A stretch of 64,000 bases of DNA from Halothiobacillus sp. (GTDB lineage: Bacteria; Pseudomonadota; Gammaproteobacteria; Halothiobacillales; Halothiobacillaceae). The notes under the pieces are model-generated. The model saw only the letters and a program-made list of their open reading frames with translations. It was not told the origin of the DNA and did no database searches. Each line of letters begins with the position of its first letter. Position 1 is the first letter of the stretch. Made by a program: the position numbers and the translations under genes. Of the stretch, positions 45,436 through 55,625 are shown in pieces. Where the stretch lies: the NCBI GenBank assembly GCA_023255735.1, contig JAGDVP010000025.1, forward strand, positions 1 through 64,000. The letters are read 5' to 3'.

Positions 45436-46284
45436 ATGGACTATCGCACACAATTTCTGGTTGATCCCACAAAGCAGCTTCTTCTCGGCGATATAGACCC
45501 CAGCAATACCGGCAATCTCGATTCCAAAAGTGCGGCCGCCGATTTAACCGATCAATATCGCGCGCAAATGGAAGCCGAGCAATTTTTGCTGTACGCCGAT
45601 GGCCGGCAATCGTTGTTGGTTGTGCTGCAAGCGCTCGATGCGGCAGGCAAAGATGGTGTTATCCGCCATGTGTTTAGCGCAATGAACCCCCAAGGCACCC
45701 GCGTACACGGCTTTAAGCAGCCCACACCCATCGAGGCCGCCCACGATTTTTTATGGCGCGCGCACCAACATGTGCCCGCCGATGGCGAAGTGGTTATTTT
45801 TAATCGCTCACATTATGAAGATGTGCTGGTGGTGCGGGTGCATAATTTAGTGCCTGAGGCGGTTTGGTCGCAACGCTTCGATAAAATCAATGAATTTGAG
45901 CGGCTCCTTACGGAAAATGGCACAAAAATTTTAAAGTTTTACCTGCACATCAGCCCGGAGGAGCAACTGGCGCGCTTCAAAAAGCGGCTTGATGACCCGC
46001 AACGCCACTGGAAAATCAGTGAGTCCGATTATTCAGAGCGCAAATTCTGGCCGCAATACATTGAGGCTTATCAAGATGCCTTAACCAAAACCAGCACCCC
46101 GCATGCGCCGTGGTATGTGATTCCGGCCAACAGTAAATGGTTTCGCAACCTCGCCATATCGCAGATCATTGCCGATACCTTAAAAGAGATGAAGCTTGAG
46201 CTGCCGCCCACCCATGTCAACATTGAAGAAATTAAAGCGCATTACCACGCCGCAGTAAAAGCCGCCAATGGCAACAAAGAATAA
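45436..46284 (+). CDS. ppk2: Polyphosphate kinase 2, class III type
   Basis: Transfers phosphate between polyphosphate and nucleotides; class III members can phosphorylate both AMP and ADP. 282 residues: Walker A DAAGKDG (68-74), Walker B region VVIFNRSHYEDVLVVRVH, and the lid FKKRLDDPQRHWK. The block FYLHISPEEQLARF is very close to the characterised Meiothermus class III enzyme. ATG at 45436. It lies 49 bases after znuB and may be read through from it. No ppk1 is visible in this window. Confidence 0.9.
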   Translation: MDYRTQFLVDPTKQLLLGDIDPSNTGNLDSKSAAADLTDQYRAQMEAEQFLLYADGRQSLLVVLQALDAAGKDGVIRHVFSAMNPQGTRVHGFKQPTPIEAAHDFLWRAHQHVPADGEVVIFNRSHYEDVLVVRVHNLVPEAVWSQRFDKINEFERLLTENGTKILKFYLHISPEEQLARFKKRLDDPQRHWKISESDYSERKFWPQYIEAYQDALTKTSTPHAPWYVIPANSKWFRNLAISQIIADTLKEMKLELPPTHVNIEEIKAHYHAAVKAANGNKE

Positions 46285-46319
46285 ATAAAACAAAAGCTTA
46301 AATATCATCACCGTTTTAT

Positions 46320-46337
46320 CCCGCCAATCAGTGCGGG
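46320..46337. terminator. Weak hairpin between ppk2 and dusA
   Basis: CCCGC and GCGGG flank an 8-base loop between the convergent ppk2 and dusA genes. No clear T-run; a weak bidirectional end signal at best. Confidence 0.3.
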
Positions 46338-46353
46338 CTTGTGGTGTTTGCGG

Positions 46354-47409
46354 CTATCCCGTGGACGCAAGCGGCAATGGCTGCCCGGTAAGTCGCCATT
46401 GCAGCTCGCCGCTTTGATCGGATTCAAAATCACCGAGCATCCCTACGGCTTCTCGCAATACGTCGGCGTCCCTGCTGCGTTTGGGGGCTTGTTCTGATAA
46501 ATGCCGCCGAAATTGGCGCGCACCGGGCAGGCCATTCACTAAGGTAAGTAACGGCTTGGTCATGCTATGCAAGGTTTGGCCTTGTTCTAACTGCACCTCT
46601 AGGTATTTAAGATATTGCTGAATCACTTCGGTGCGCGAAATAACGGGACAAGTTGCATTAAACAGGGTTTGATCCACAAATCTTAACCAGTCGATATGTT
46701 GATAGGCTGCGCGCCCCACCATCACGCCCGGCACCATGTTGAGCTGCTCGGCCATTTGCGGCAAGGTTTCAAGCTTGCCGTTAAGCACAAAGGTTAATTC
46801 AGGAAACTCTGCTTGAATGCGGTGCACAAAATCCCAGCGCAGCGGCGGGATTTCTCGATTTTGTTTGGGCGATAGTCCATCAAGCCAAGCTTTGCGGGCG
46901 TGAATAATAAATACCTCACACCCGCCCTGCCCGGCTACCGTGTCGATAAAGCGGCTAAATTCATCAAAACTATCCAAGCGATCAATGCCGATACGGGTTT
47001 TAACGGTGACGGGCACCGCCACTTCCGCCCGCATCGCGCGCACGCCCATCGCAACGATTTGAGGTGTGGCCATTAAGCAGGCGCCAAATGCGCCATTTTG
47101 CACCCGATCACTCGGGCAGCCGACATTCAAGTTGATTTCATCATAGCCATACTGCGCGCCCAGCGCGGCTGATTGGGCAAGTGCCGAGGCATCGCTGCCG
47201 CCGAGTTGTAATGCCACCGCATGCTCAGATGCATTAAACCGCAGATGGCGCGCGCTATCGCCGTGCATGAGTGCGCCCGTGGTGACCATTTCGGTATAAA
47301 GCCGCGTATGCCGAGTCATCAGGCGGGCAAGTACCCGGTAGTGAGAATCAGTCCAATCGAGCATCGGCGCCACACAGAAGCGCCAAGGGGAAATTTGTTT
47401 TAAAATCAT
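46354..47409 (-). CDS. dusA: tRNA-dihydrouridine synthase A
   Basis: FMN enzyme reducing uridine 20/20a in tRNA. 351 residues. FMN and catalytic motifs: [38 protein letters not shown] (the catalytic Cys is in NVGCPSD), VKTRIGID, and [16 protein letters not shown], all diagnostic of DusA. Its start overlaps the ubiB stop by four bases. Confidence 0.94.
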   Translation of the reverse strand: MILKQISPWRFCVAPMLDWTDSHYRVLARLMTRHTRLYTEMVTTGALMHGDSARHLRFNASEHAVALQLGGSDASALAQSAALGAQYGYDEINLNVGCPSDRVQNGAFGACLMATPQIVAMGVRAMRAEVAVPVTVKTRIGIDRLDSFDEFSRFIDTVAGQGGCEVFIIHARKAWLDGLSPKQNREIPPLRWDFVHRIQAEFPELTFVLNGKLETLPQMAEQLNMVPGVMVGRAAYQHIDWLRFVDQTLFNATCPVISRTEVIQQYLKYLEVQLEQGQTLHSMTKPLLTLVNGLPGARQFRRHLSEQAPKRSRDADVLREAVGMLGDFESDQSGELQWRLTGQPLPLASTG

Positions 47410-49082
47410 GACGTTTTATTTTTTTCTTTAAGCCCAAAGTAGACAAAAAAAAGCCCGATCAGCAAATTTAGCCAAGCGATTAGGGAGAGTTCTTGCCAGC
47501 CGCCCAAGGTGTCAAGCTTCGGATATTGGGTAAGCAAAAAGGCCAGCAGCAGCAAGCCGCCGATGAGCGTTTTGCGTTGACTGCGTTGCTGATAAGCCAA
47601 CTCAAGGCGCAGCTGCTTGATTGCTTTTATTTGCGCGGTGATTAATTCGCTCTGGCGCTCAGCTTGTTTGGCGGCGGTAATGTGCAGCCTGGGCAATTCG
47701 GCAATGTGCTCAAAAATAAAAGGAAGTTCCGTTTTAAGGCGATTAACGAAGGCTTTAGGACCGATGCGATTTTTCATCCAGCGTTCAATAAACGGTTTGG
47801 CGGTGGCCCATAAATCTAAATCGGGGTAAAGCTCACGCCCAAGCCCTTCAATGGCGAGCAAGGTTTTTTGCAGTAAGGTGAGCTGCGGTTGCACTTCCAT
47901 GTCAAAGCGGCGCGCCACTTGGAATAATCGGAATAAAAAATTACCAAAGGAGATGTCCCGCAGCGGTTTTTGAAAAATTGGCTCACACACGGTGCGAATG
48001 GCCGATTCAAATTCCTCTAAGCGCGTGGTGGCGGGCACCCAGCCCGATTCAATATGCAGCTCGGCCACTCGGCGATAATCTCGATTAAAAAACGCGTGAA
48101 AATTTTCAGCAATGTAGCGCTGATCTTCCGGCGTGAGGCTCCCCACAATCCCGAAATCAATCGCAATATATTGTGGCTTGGCGGGGTTATCCGCATTCAC
48201 AAAAATGTTGCCGGGGTGCATATCGGCATGAAAGAAATTGTTATCGAATACTTGGGTGAAAAACACTTCGACGCCGCGTTCCGCCAGCACGCGCATATCC
48301 ACCCCTGCCGCCCGCAGGCGATCGGTTTGGGCAATGGGAATGCCAAAAATTCGCTCTTGAACCAGCACATCGGTGCGGCAATAATCCCAATAAATTTCAG
48401 GGATATATAACAAAGGCGAATCCGAGAAATGGCGTTTTAGCTCTGAGGCATTCGCCGCTTCGCGCATTAAATCCAGCTCATCCATGAGCGTTTTATCAAA
48501 CTCGCCGACTACCTCGACCGGATGCAATCTAGGGCCCTCTGACCAATACCGCTCGGCCAGCCGGGCAATGGCGTAGAGCACGTCTAAATCTTGGCGGATA
48601 CGCGGCAAAATACCGGGGCGCACAATTTTCACCACCACCTCGCTGCCATCATGCAGGGTGGCCGCATGCACTTGGGCGATTGAGGCTGAAGCCATGGGCT
48701 CGGCACTAAACTCTGCAAAAATCGCATCGAGCGGGAAGCCTAGGCTTCGTTCAATGCGCGCGCGGGCAATATCCGCCGCAAACGGACGCACGCGATCTTG
48801 CAGCACCGTGAGCGCATCGGCATATTTGCCGGGCAATAAATCGCGCCGGGTAGAGAGCATTTGGCCAAATTTAACAAAAATGGGACCTAAATCTTCAAGC
48901 GCGGCGACCAAGCGCTCACCCTCGGGGCGATTTTTGTTATTGGAGAGCCAATACCACGGTGAGAGAAATTTGAGAAATTTAAACGGGCGCAAAACAGGCA
49001 GTGACAGCACCAGCTCATCGAGCCCATGGCGATAAAAAATGGTTTGGATAACGGCGATACGCCAGATTACGCGCAGCTTCAT
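47406..49082 (-). CDS. ubiB: Ubiquinone biosynthesis kinase-like protein UbiB
   Basis: ABC1/ADCK-family membrane protein needed for ubiquinone synthesis. 558 residues: the KxGQ-type motif [23 protein letters not shown]-rich loop [12 protein letters not shown], catalytic-like loop FHADMHPGN and DFG motif IDFGIVG, and two C-terminal membrane helices (about 500-550). It follows ubiJ with four-base overlap and precedes dusA. Confidence 0.95.
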   Translation of the reverse strand: MKLRVIWRIAVIQTIFYRHGLDELVLSLPVLRPFKFLKFLSPWYWLSNNKNRPEGERLVAALEDLGPIFVKFGQMLSTRRDLLPGKYADALTVLQDRVRPFAADIARARIERSLGFPLDAIFAEFSAEPMASASIAQVHAATLHDGSEVVVKIVRPGILPRIRQDLDVLYAIARLAERYWSEGPRLHPVEVVGEFDKTLMDELDLMREAANASELKRHFSDSPLLYIPEIYWDYCRTDVLVQERIFGIPIAQTDRLRAAGVDMRVLAERGVEVFFTQVFDNNFFHADMHPGNIFVNADNPAKPQYIAIDFGIVGSLTPEDQRYIAENFHAFFNRDYRRVAELHIESGWVPATTRLEEFESAIRTVCEPIFQKPLRDISFGNFLFRLFQVARRFDMEVQPQLTLLQKTLLAIEGLGRELYPDLDLWATAKPFIERWMKNRIGPKAFVNRLKTELPFIFEHIAELPRLHITAAKQAERQSELITAQIKAIKQLRLELAYQQRSQRKTLIGGLLLLAFLLTQYPKLDTLGGWQELSLIAWLNLLIGLFFVYFGLKEKNKTS

Positions 49083-49729
49083 GGGGTATCTCGCAGCGCT
49101 GGGGCGGGTGAATTAGGGTGGGCAGCGGCTAGCCGCTCAATACGGGCGGCTAGCGAATCCACCTCATCGCGCAAGGTGTCAACCGCATCAAGCCATTGTT
49201 GCATCGCGGGGCGCTCGGTGAGCAACGCGCGCTCAAAAATAAGAAAATCAGCCGCCTCAATTTGCCGCGTTCGGCGCCAAATGGCGGCTTGTGCGCGCAT
49301 TTGCTCAACTTTTCGCTCAATCAAACCCGCGGGAGCCGCCCCGACCCGTTCGGCAAGAAGGGCGAACGGGTCGGAATCTAAATTAACCAATAAGCGTAAA
49401 AATTGTTGCGCCGCCGCCTGATCGCCTTCGATTTGAATATCACCTGTAAACAGCGCATCCATTTTATGCGCCGCTTGACTTGCCCGCAGCAGCGCCCAGC
49501 TGCTGGCACGCAAGGTGGCATCAGGCATATCTTCGGTATCACGCAGCAATAACACCCCCTCTGGGGTGATGCTGATTGATAGCCTTAAGGCGGGATCACG
49601 CAGCAACACCTCAAACAAGCGCCCTTGTAGCGCGCGCAAAGCAGCCGCCGCAGAAGGATCACGCGCAATGTGATGATTAAGCGCACGCTCAATTAGGAGC
49701 AGTAATGGCAAAGGGGGGGCACCAATCAT
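49079..49729 (-). CDS. ubiJ: Ubiquinone biosynthesis accessory factor UbiJ
   Basis: Lipid-binding SCP2-domain protein that holds ubiquinone intermediates for the Ubi complex. 216 residues: N-terminal SCP2 fold (about 10-120, with [14 protein letters not shown] and [17 protein letters not shown]) and a C-terminal coiled coil ([18 protein letters not shown]). The ubiJ-ubiB order matches E. coli, but ubiE is not next to it here; dusA follows instead. Confidence 0.9.
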   Translation of the reverse strand: MIGAPPLPLLLLIERALNHHIARDPSAAAALRALQGRLFEVLLRDPALRLSISITPEGVLLLRDTEDMPDATLRASSWALLRASQAAHKMDALFTGDIQIEGDQAAAQQFLRLLVNLDSDPFALLAERVGAAPAGLIERKVEQMRAQAAIWRRTRQIEAADFLIFERALLTERPAMQQWLDAVDTLRDEVDSLAARIERLAAAHPNSPAPALRDTP

Positions 49730-49899
49730 GGGTTACTCAAGGTTTTAACGATCGCGAAAAGGTGAGCCTGCATCAATTGGGCGAAACGCCACTCGATAAA
49801 GGCTTAATTTAAGCTCACAATCTTAGCAAATGCTTCATCATCCTGTGTCAGGATTCTAAGTTGCACACAAACTCATGGGTATCAGGGAGACGGTTTTCT

Positions 49900-50874
49900 A
49901 TGTCAATGGTTGAAATATCCTTTGAGCACTTAGAAAAACCGGCGCATCAGGTGATCGGTTTTATCATCAAGGCCATCGAAAAAAATGTGCAACACCAACG
50001 CTGGCTCATGCTGCTACACCATCATTCAAGCGTGGATGCCAACACAATGCCCCAACACCCGGAAGCCTTGCATGATTTTCGGGTGGAATTGCGTCGTTTG
50101 CGCGTGTGGCTGGTGCAATCGCGCGGTTGTGTTGCCACCCGCCGTGCCGCCCGGACTCAATTACGCCGGCTTGCCAAATTAAGCAATGCCCCGAGGGATA
50201 GGGAAGTTTTCCTCGATTTATTGGCCAAAACACAGCCGGCTTTGCCACGCCATGAGCCAAGAGATTCCGCGCCGTGCGCGCACCCCAATACGCAAAAGCC
50301 GACCAATACCCGGACACTAATCCAAGCGCTCGCCGCCCGCTTGCCCAAGCTGGCGCCACGCCGCCGCAAACAAAAACCCCAAGCGTTTGGCCTTTGGCTG
50401 GCGCAGCGCTTAAAAGAAGCCCAGCACCAGAGCGAGGTTTGCTTTAATGGCAATGAAACCTGCCTGCACAAGGCCAGAATTCACATCAAGCACCTAAGAT
50501 ATTTAATTGAGCCCTTGGCGGCGTTACCCATCATGACAGCGGCAATTAGCCACTTAAAATCCCTGCAAACCACCTTAGGGGATTTGCATGATTTGTATTT
50601 GATGCGCCAGTTGATCGCCCCTTGGGTTTGCACGCAATTAAACGGGCAATTATCGGAACTCATTAGCCAACCGATGGTTAAAAAAAACCAAATTCAGCAG
50701 GCTTTTAACCCCGCCCGTGATGAATTTATCCGCGCAATCCATTGGCAAACCACGCAATATCAAGCCGCGCTAAACCAATGGGATGAACAGGCGGCAAGCC
50801 ATCGTCAAACTTTAGAAACCAATCTGCGCGCGGTGATCGACGTGTTAACCGCGCAGGGCAAGCCTGATTCCTAA
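49900..50874 (+). CDS. CHAD-domain protein
   Basis: 324 residues. The CHAD fold is a helical bundle with conserved His and basic residues: LHDFRVELRRLRVWL at about 55-70 and ARIHIKHLRYLIEPL near 205 are the hallmark repeats. CHAD domains bind polyphosphate. The middle (about 115-175) is Pro/Arg-rich. I chose the ATG at 49900 with GGGAG 10 bases upstream; a TTG at 49861 would add 13 residues. The ppk2 gene 3.6 kb away handles the same polymer. Confidence 0.88.
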   Translation: MSMVEISFEHLEKPAHQVIGFIIKAIEKNVQHQRWLMLLHHHSSVDANTMPQHPEALHDFRVELRRLRVWLVQSRGCVATRRAARTQLRRLAKLSNAPRDREVFLDLLAKTQPALPRHEPRDSAPCAHPNTQKPTNTRTLIQALAARLPKLAPRRRKQKPQAFGLWLAQRLKEAQHQSEVCFNGNETCLHKARIHIKHLRYLIEPLAALPIMTAAISHLKSLQTTLGDLHDLYLMRQLIAPWVCTQLNGQLSELISQPMVKKNQIQQAFNPARDEFIRAIHWQTTQYQAALNQWDEQAASHRQTLETNLRAVIDVLTAQGKPDS

Positions 50875-50894
50875 ACACTGCCGCAAGCAACCGC

Positions 50895-52037
50895 TTAAAT
50901 AGATTGCATCACCCGCAGCCACGATTTAACGCCTTTAATATCACGCAAATGGATTAAATCGTGTTCGAGAATAAGCACTTGCTGGCGCAAGTCGCGCACC
51001 TCTTGAGACAAAAATCGCACAGCGGTCTTTGGGGTTAAACGCTCAGCGGGATTAATGCCATATTCGAGATGAAAATCGAACGCGGCTTGTTTGACCTGCA
51101 ATGTCACGTTTTTAAGTTCTGCCTTTAAGCTGAGCATAAACTGCTGCAATCGATCAGAGCTTAGCTGCCCCAATGCCGATTGATCAATCAGCGCCAATTG
51201 CATGTGCAATTCAAGCAATTTAAATAAGTTATTATTTTCATACGCTTGGTTCGCGCGCTGCATTAAATCGGTTTTGCGCAAGCGTTTGATCGGGTCCGGC
51301 TCGCGATCGGGGTGTAATAAGCTTGCAAGCTTGCGGTACAGCTCGCGGATGGATTGACTCATCTGTTTCTCCTCGGCTTGCAGGCGGGCTTCTTTTTCAA
51401 TTTGTTTGGCTGTTTTCATGCGTTTGGCCTGTCGAGCCGCTTGCGCCGCCTGCCTTGCTTGCCTGTGTGCTTCAGCAACGGCGTCTTCTTCGGCCATGCG
51501 CGCTTCAATCATCCGCATCACCGCCTCAGGATCGCTCATATCGCAGTATTCGCCTTGATCCAGCCCCGCCATTTGCTCAAGCCAAGCTTGCGTGGGCAAA
51601 AGCGCCTCATCATCAGGCGCACACGCCGCGTGCGCTAATTCGACTTGGGCTTGATATTTATCGGCTAATGCAAAGAGCGCCTCATCTTCCCGCTCGCCCT
51701 GCACACTGGCAACAAGATGCAAGATAAGATCAACCAAATGACTTCGTTCATTTTTATTTAAGCCTTTTTGATCAAAAGCGGCATCTAGCCGATAAATAAT
51801 TTGCACTTTTAAATCTAACTGCTGCGCAATAATCGGCAGGAGTTCTGATTGATATTTTTGCCGAAAATGCGTACGAGCCGTATCCCAAGCAGCCAGTTTT
51901 TGCTGCTGGGTTTCTATTTGCGCAATTAAGGTATTAAATGCCTGTTGCGCGGGTGATAGCGGGGCTGACGGACTCGGCACGATGCACAGGCGCGGTGCGC
52001 TATCATAAAAATCAAATGCTTCGACGGGGGATTCCAT
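50895..52037 (-). CDS. J-domain (DnaJ-like) protein
   Basis: 380 residues from ATG 52037 (GAAAGG upstream); an in-frame extension to 52073 is less likely. The C-terminal half holds a degenerate J domain with the essential HPD motif: ELYRKLASLLHPDRE, followed by RANQAYENNNLFKLLEL. Before it is a highly charged Ala/Arg/Glu/Gln helix (about 185-230). J domains stimulate Hsp70 (DnaK) ATPase; client unknown. The N-terminal 150 residues match no family that I recognise. Confidence 0.8.
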   Translation of the reverse strand: MESPVEAFDFYDSAPRLCIVPSPSAPLSPAQQAFNTLIAQIETQQQKLAAWDTARTHFRQKYQSELLPIIAQQLDLKVQIIYRLDAAFDQKGLNKNERSHLVDLILHLVASVQGEREDEALFALADKYQAQVELAHAACAPDDEALLPTQAWLEQMAGLDQGEYCDMSDPEAVMRMIEARMAEEDAVAEAHRQARQAAQAARQAKRMKTAKQIEKEARLQAEEKQMSQSIRELYRKLASLLHPDREPDPIKRLRKTDLMQRANQAYENNNLFKLLELHMQLALIDQSALGQLSSDRLQQFMLSLKAELKNVTLQVKQAAFDFHLEYGINPAERLTPKTAVRFLSQEVRDLRQQVLILEHDLIHLRDIKGVKSWLRVMQSI

Positions 52038-52331
52038 AAAAAACCTTTCAAACTGAATAACCAACCTTGCCATCTTGGTTGGCGGTAAAACACGCCAAAA
52101 AACCGAACCGAAGGCATGATTAAAGCCAGCCCCTAGCAGCCTGTCGGAATTAACCGCGTGACGGACGCCCTGCCCCGCCTAAACTGGCAGCGCGAATTGA
52201 TGAGAATTGGCGGCTGATGGGACAGCCCAACACAACAAGAGCGCTCTTATGCAAAATCCTATCAATCAAATTCCCGGACAACAAGATAGTTAACTAAACT
52301 TATCACTTTACTTAAATTCAATCGAGGAAGT

Positions 52332-54113
52332 ATGCGTCATCTTGGTTCAGATACCAGCCCACCCGGATCGGCCGATTGGCGCACCCTGCGCTTATTATTG
52401 CCCTACTTGTGGGAATTTAAGTGGCGGGTTGTGATCGCGCTGAGTTTTCTTATCGGTGCCAAACTGGCCATTGTCGCTATTCCGATTGTGCTCAAGCACA
52501 TTGTTGATAGTTTAAACCAGCCTAAAGACTTGCTGGTGGTACCCATGGCGCTCTTGTTTGGTTATGGTTTGCTGCGCTTGGCTAGCACGGTATTTGCCGA
52601 TATGCGGGATATTGTGTTCGCCAAAGTGACGCAGCGGGCGGTGCGGCGGGTGGGGCTTGAGGTGTTCAAACACCTGCATACTTTATCGCTGCGGTTTCAT
52701 TTAGGGCGACAAACCGGCGGGGTTACGCGCGATATTGAGCGCGGCGCCAATGGCATTTCATCCCTCATTCAAATGACGCTGTTTTCAGTGTTGCCTACCT
52801 TAATTGAAATTACCCTCGTGGCGGGCATTTTGTTTAGCCAGTTTGATTGGCAATTTGCGGCCATCACCTTGGTGATTGTGGTGATTTATATCGCGCTCAC
52901 AATCAGCATTACCGAATGGCGAACCAAGCTGCGCCGCCAAATGAACGAGATGGATTCCCAGGCCAATACCCGCGCCATTGACAGTTTGCTTAATTATGAA
53001 ACGGTTAAATACTTCGGCAACGAGGCTTATGAGGCCAGCCGCTATGATGCCAGCCTGCAAAAATGGGAGGTCGCAGCGGTTAAAAACCAAACCTCGGTTG
53101 GGGTGCTCAATGCCGCGCAAGCCCTCGTGATTGCCATCGGCATGACTCTTATGCTGATTTTGGCTTCCCGTGGGGTGGTGTCCGGCAAACTCACCGTGGG
53201 TGATTTGGTGATGATTAACGCCTTTTTAATCCAAATGTTTATTCCGCTTAATTTTTTAGGCGTGATGTATCGGCAAATTAAACAATCGTTAACCGATATT
53301 GAACGCCTGTTTGCGCTGCTTAATGTGCATCGTGAAATTTCTGATGCGCCAAAGGCAAAGGCATTAATCGTGGCGGGCGGTGCTGTGCAATTTGAGCAAG
53401 TGTATTTTGGTTATGAAACCAACCGCCAGATTTTGCATGGCATTAGTTTTCAGATTCCCGCCGGTCATAATGTGGCGGTGGTGGGCACCAGCGGCGCGGG
53501 TAAATCAACCCTCGCCCGGTTGTTATATCGTTTTTTTGATGTAACAAGCGGCCACATCGCCATCGACGGGCAAGATATTCGCGAGGTGACGCAAGCCAGT
53601 TTGCGCGCCGCCATTGGCATCGTGCCGCAAGATACCGTTTTGTTTAACAACAGCATTTACTTCAACATTGCTTATGGCCGCCCCGAGGCCAGCCGAGATG
53701 AGGTCATTGAGGCGGCGCGCGCGGCTCATATTTTGCATTTTATCGAATCCCTACCCGAAGGCTGGGAAACCACCGTAGGCGAACGGGGCTTAAAACTCTC
53801 CGGTGGCGAGAAACAACGCGTGGCCATTGCCCGCACCGTGTTAAAAAATCCCCGCCTATTAATTTTGGATGAAGCTACCTCAGCACTCGATACCCAAACC
53901 GAAAAAATTATTCAGGCCGAGCTCAAAGAAATTGCCAAAGACCGCAGCACACTCACCATCGCACACAGGCTTTCTACCATTGTCGATGCCGATCAAATCT
54001 TAGTGATGGAGCAAGGGCGCATTGTCGAGCGGGGGCACCACCGCCAATTGCTGGCCGAAGGTGGGGTTTACGCCAAACTTTGGGCGCTACAGCAAGAGGA
54101 AGCCCAAGCATGA
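52332..54113 (+). CDS. Atm1/HMT-type ABC exporter
   Basis: 593-residue half-transporter: six membrane helices (about 20-310) fused to an ATPase. The core has Walker A GTSGAGKST, Q-loop GIVPQDTVLFN, signature LSGGEKQR and Walker B LLILDEATSALD. The region RFHLGRQTGGVTRDIERG is typical of the Atm1/ABCB7 family; bacterial members (for example Novosphingobium Atm1) export glutathione conjugates and protect from heavy metals. GAGGAAG precedes the ATG. The stop overlaps the next gene as ATGA. Confidence 0.9.
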   Translation: MRHLGSDTSPPGSADWRTLRLLLPYLWEFKWRVVIALSFLIGAKLAIVAIPIVLKHIVDSLNQPKDLLVVPMALLFGYGLLRLASTVFADMRDIVFAKVTQRAVRRVGLEVFKHLHTLSLRFHLGRQTGGVTRDIERGANGISSLIQMTLFSVLPTLIEITLVAGILFSQFDWQFAAITLVIVVIYIALTISITEWRTKLRRQMNEMDSQANTRAIDSLLNYETVKYFGNEAYEASRYDASLQKWEVAAVKNQTSVGVLNAAQALVIAIGMTLMLILASRGVVSGKLTVGDLVMINAFLIQMFIPLNFLGVMYRQIKQSLTDIERLFALLNVHREISDAPKAKALIVAGGAVQFEQVYFGYETNRQILHGISFQIPAGHNVAVVGTSGAGKSTLARLLYRFFDVTSGHIAIDGQDIREVTQASLRAAIGIVPQDTVLFNNSIYFNIAYGRPEASRDEVIEAARAAHILHFIESLPEGWETTVGERGLKLSGGEKQRVAIARTVLKNPRLLILDEATSALDTQTEKIIQAELKEIAKDRSTLTIAHRLSTIVDADQILVMEQGRIVERGHHRQLLAEGGVYAKLWALQQEEAQA

Positions 54114-54640
54114 GCCTGCAACATTACCCGCTTTTTCAAAACCCAATGGATGCCAACGCACATTGGCGCTCGGCAGATGACCGCGTGATGGGCGGGGTAT
54201 CTGTAGGGGTCATTAAGCCCGCCCTTATCGAGCAAGCCGCTTGTACCTGCTTATCGGGCGAAGTTTCGCTGGCTAATCGCGGCGGCTTTATCCAAATGCA
54301 ATGGCCTTTTACGACCGCCTTAGATGCCAGCGCTTATACCGGCGTATTTTTTGATGCTTGGGGCAACAACGAGCCGTACAATTTGCATCTGCGCACGCAT
54401 CAATTGTGGCTTCCATGGCAATCTTACCGCCACACATTTACCGCAAGCGCCGCCTGGCAGCGGTTTTATATTCCCTATAGTGAATTTACCCCCTATAAAA
54501 CCCAATCCACCCTGAACCCCAAACGATTAAAATCGCTTGCGATTGTGGCCATCGGACGCGCGTTTACAGCTGAGGTATGCATTAAAGCGCTCGGGTTTTA
54601 TATCGATGACAACGCCGTATTAATCAACACTGCGCCCTAA
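54110..54640 (+). CDS. CIA30 family (NDUFAF1-like) protein
   Basis: 176 residues from ATG 54110, overlapping the exporter stop. It starts with the hallmark WRSADDRVMGGVSVG and continues as a beta-sandwich (LSGEVSLANRGGFIQM, FFDAWGNNEPYNLHLRT). The family is named after a mitochondrial complex I assembly factor; bacterial members have unknown roles. No signal peptide. Coupling to the Atm1-type exporter suggests a shared role, which is inference. Confidence 0.85.
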   Translation: MSLQHYPLFQNPMDANAHWRSADDRVMGGVSVGVIKPALIEQAACTCLSGEVSLANRGGFIQMQWPFTTALDASAYTGVFFDAWGNNEPYNLHLRTHQLWLPWQSYRHTFTASAAWQRFYIPYSEFTPYKTQSTLNPKRLKSLAIVAIGRAFTAEVCIKALGFYIDDNAVLINTAP

Positions 54641-54685
54641 CTTGGCACCATCCCCTTAACAACACGGTTAAAAAAGCACCCCACC

Positions 54686-55477
54686 ATGACCTACCCAATC
54701 AACACCCCTCAACATTTTGCAACATTGAGTTTTGGTGCCCCACTGCCGCAAGGCTGGGATATTACTCATCGATTAACGCATCAAGGCTTTTGTTTAGCCA
54801 GCGCCGAGGAGCTAACGGCGCTCGCCATCATCGAGCCGACAAGCTGCGCCGCCGCCGTGCCCTTGTGGGATGATTTACCCGCCGATCAATACCTTAAAGA
54901 CGGCGGCCATTATCGCTCGCGTCGCCACGCGAGCTTTATTCACACCCTGTCGCCATTACCCGGTGCGCCCGCGTTAAGCGAAGTACCACAACGCCCTCAT
55001 TGGCAACCCACCGCCTACAATGCCTTGCACGGGGGCATGCTCCGCCATTTTGAGGCGCTATCTGAAAAGCTTGTTCAATTAGCGTGCTGGAACCCACTGC
55101 TCACCGGGCTTGGCCAATTGTTTGCACAAATTAAACCCACCCAACAGTGGTTTATAGAAGCGCATCAATTTCGCATCGACACCCAAGGCGGGGTTGGCCG
55201 CCCAACCCCAGAAGGCGCCCACCGCGATGGGGTTGATTTTGTCGCGGTTGTATTTATTGGGCGGCAGGGCGTTAAAGGGGGGGAAACCCGCGTATTTGAA
55301 CTCGAGGGTCATCACGGTGTGCGCTTTACGCTCAACCAGCCCTTTAGCGCTTTGCTGATGGATGACACCCGAGTGATTCATGAGAGCACACCCATCCTCC
55401 CGCTTCAAGAAACTCATCAAGGCTGGCGCGATACCTTGGTGCTAACTTATCGTGCGGCGGGATTTTTAGCGCCTTAA
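54686..55477 (+). CDS. 2OG-Fe(II) dioxygenase family protein
   Basis: 263 residues of the PF10014-type 2OG-Fe dioxygenase family, which includes bacterial L-isoleucine hydroxylases. The iron triad is His179 and Asp181 (GAHRDGVDF) and His232 (RVIHEST); Arg248 or Arg256 would bind 2-oxoglutarate. FIGRQGVKGGETRVF is the family core. Cytosolic. Substrate not predictable; an amino acid is likely by family. It follows the CIA30 gene by 45 bases. Confidence 0.87.
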   Translation: MTYPINTPQHFATLSFGAPLPQGWDITHRLTHQGFCLASAEELTALAIIEPTSCAAAVPLWDDLPADQYLKDGGHYRSRRHASFIHTLSPLPGAPALSEVPQRPHWQPTAYNALHGGMLRHFEALSEKLVQLACWNPLLTGLGQLFAQIKPTQQWFIEAHQFRIDTQGGVGRPTPEGAHRDGVDFVAVVFIGRQGVKGGETRVFELEGHHGVRFTLNQPFSALLMDDTRVIHESTPILPLQETHQGWRDTLVLTYRAAGFLAP

Positions 55478-55529
55478 ATGCCCTGTCACTTGTGGCGCTA
55501 TTTTAGGCACCCCGGGCGCATTGCCTTGT

Positions 55530-55568
55530 AAAAAATAAAAAGCCAGTCACAATTTAACGGACTAGCTT
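55530..55568 (-). terminator. Terminator of the cytochrome c' gene
   Basis: On the minus strand AAGCTAGTC, an 11-base loop and GACTGGCTT (one U-G pair) are followed by TTTTTATTTTTT. It lies 57 bases past the cytochrome stop. Confidence 0.75.
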
Positions 55569-55625
55569 ATTTTGCGGCATTCACTCTGGGGCATTCAGCC
55601 CCGAGGAATGAAGATGTCTTACCGA

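Noticed and set aside
49861-49899. Longer start for the CHAD protein (TTG)
   Set aside because: ATG at 49900 has a good GGGAG site; the extension has no support.
52038-52331. Gap between J-domain gene and exporter
   Set aside because: Contains only a short palindrome AGTTAACT and divergent promoter DNA; no small gene with a ribosome-binding site found.
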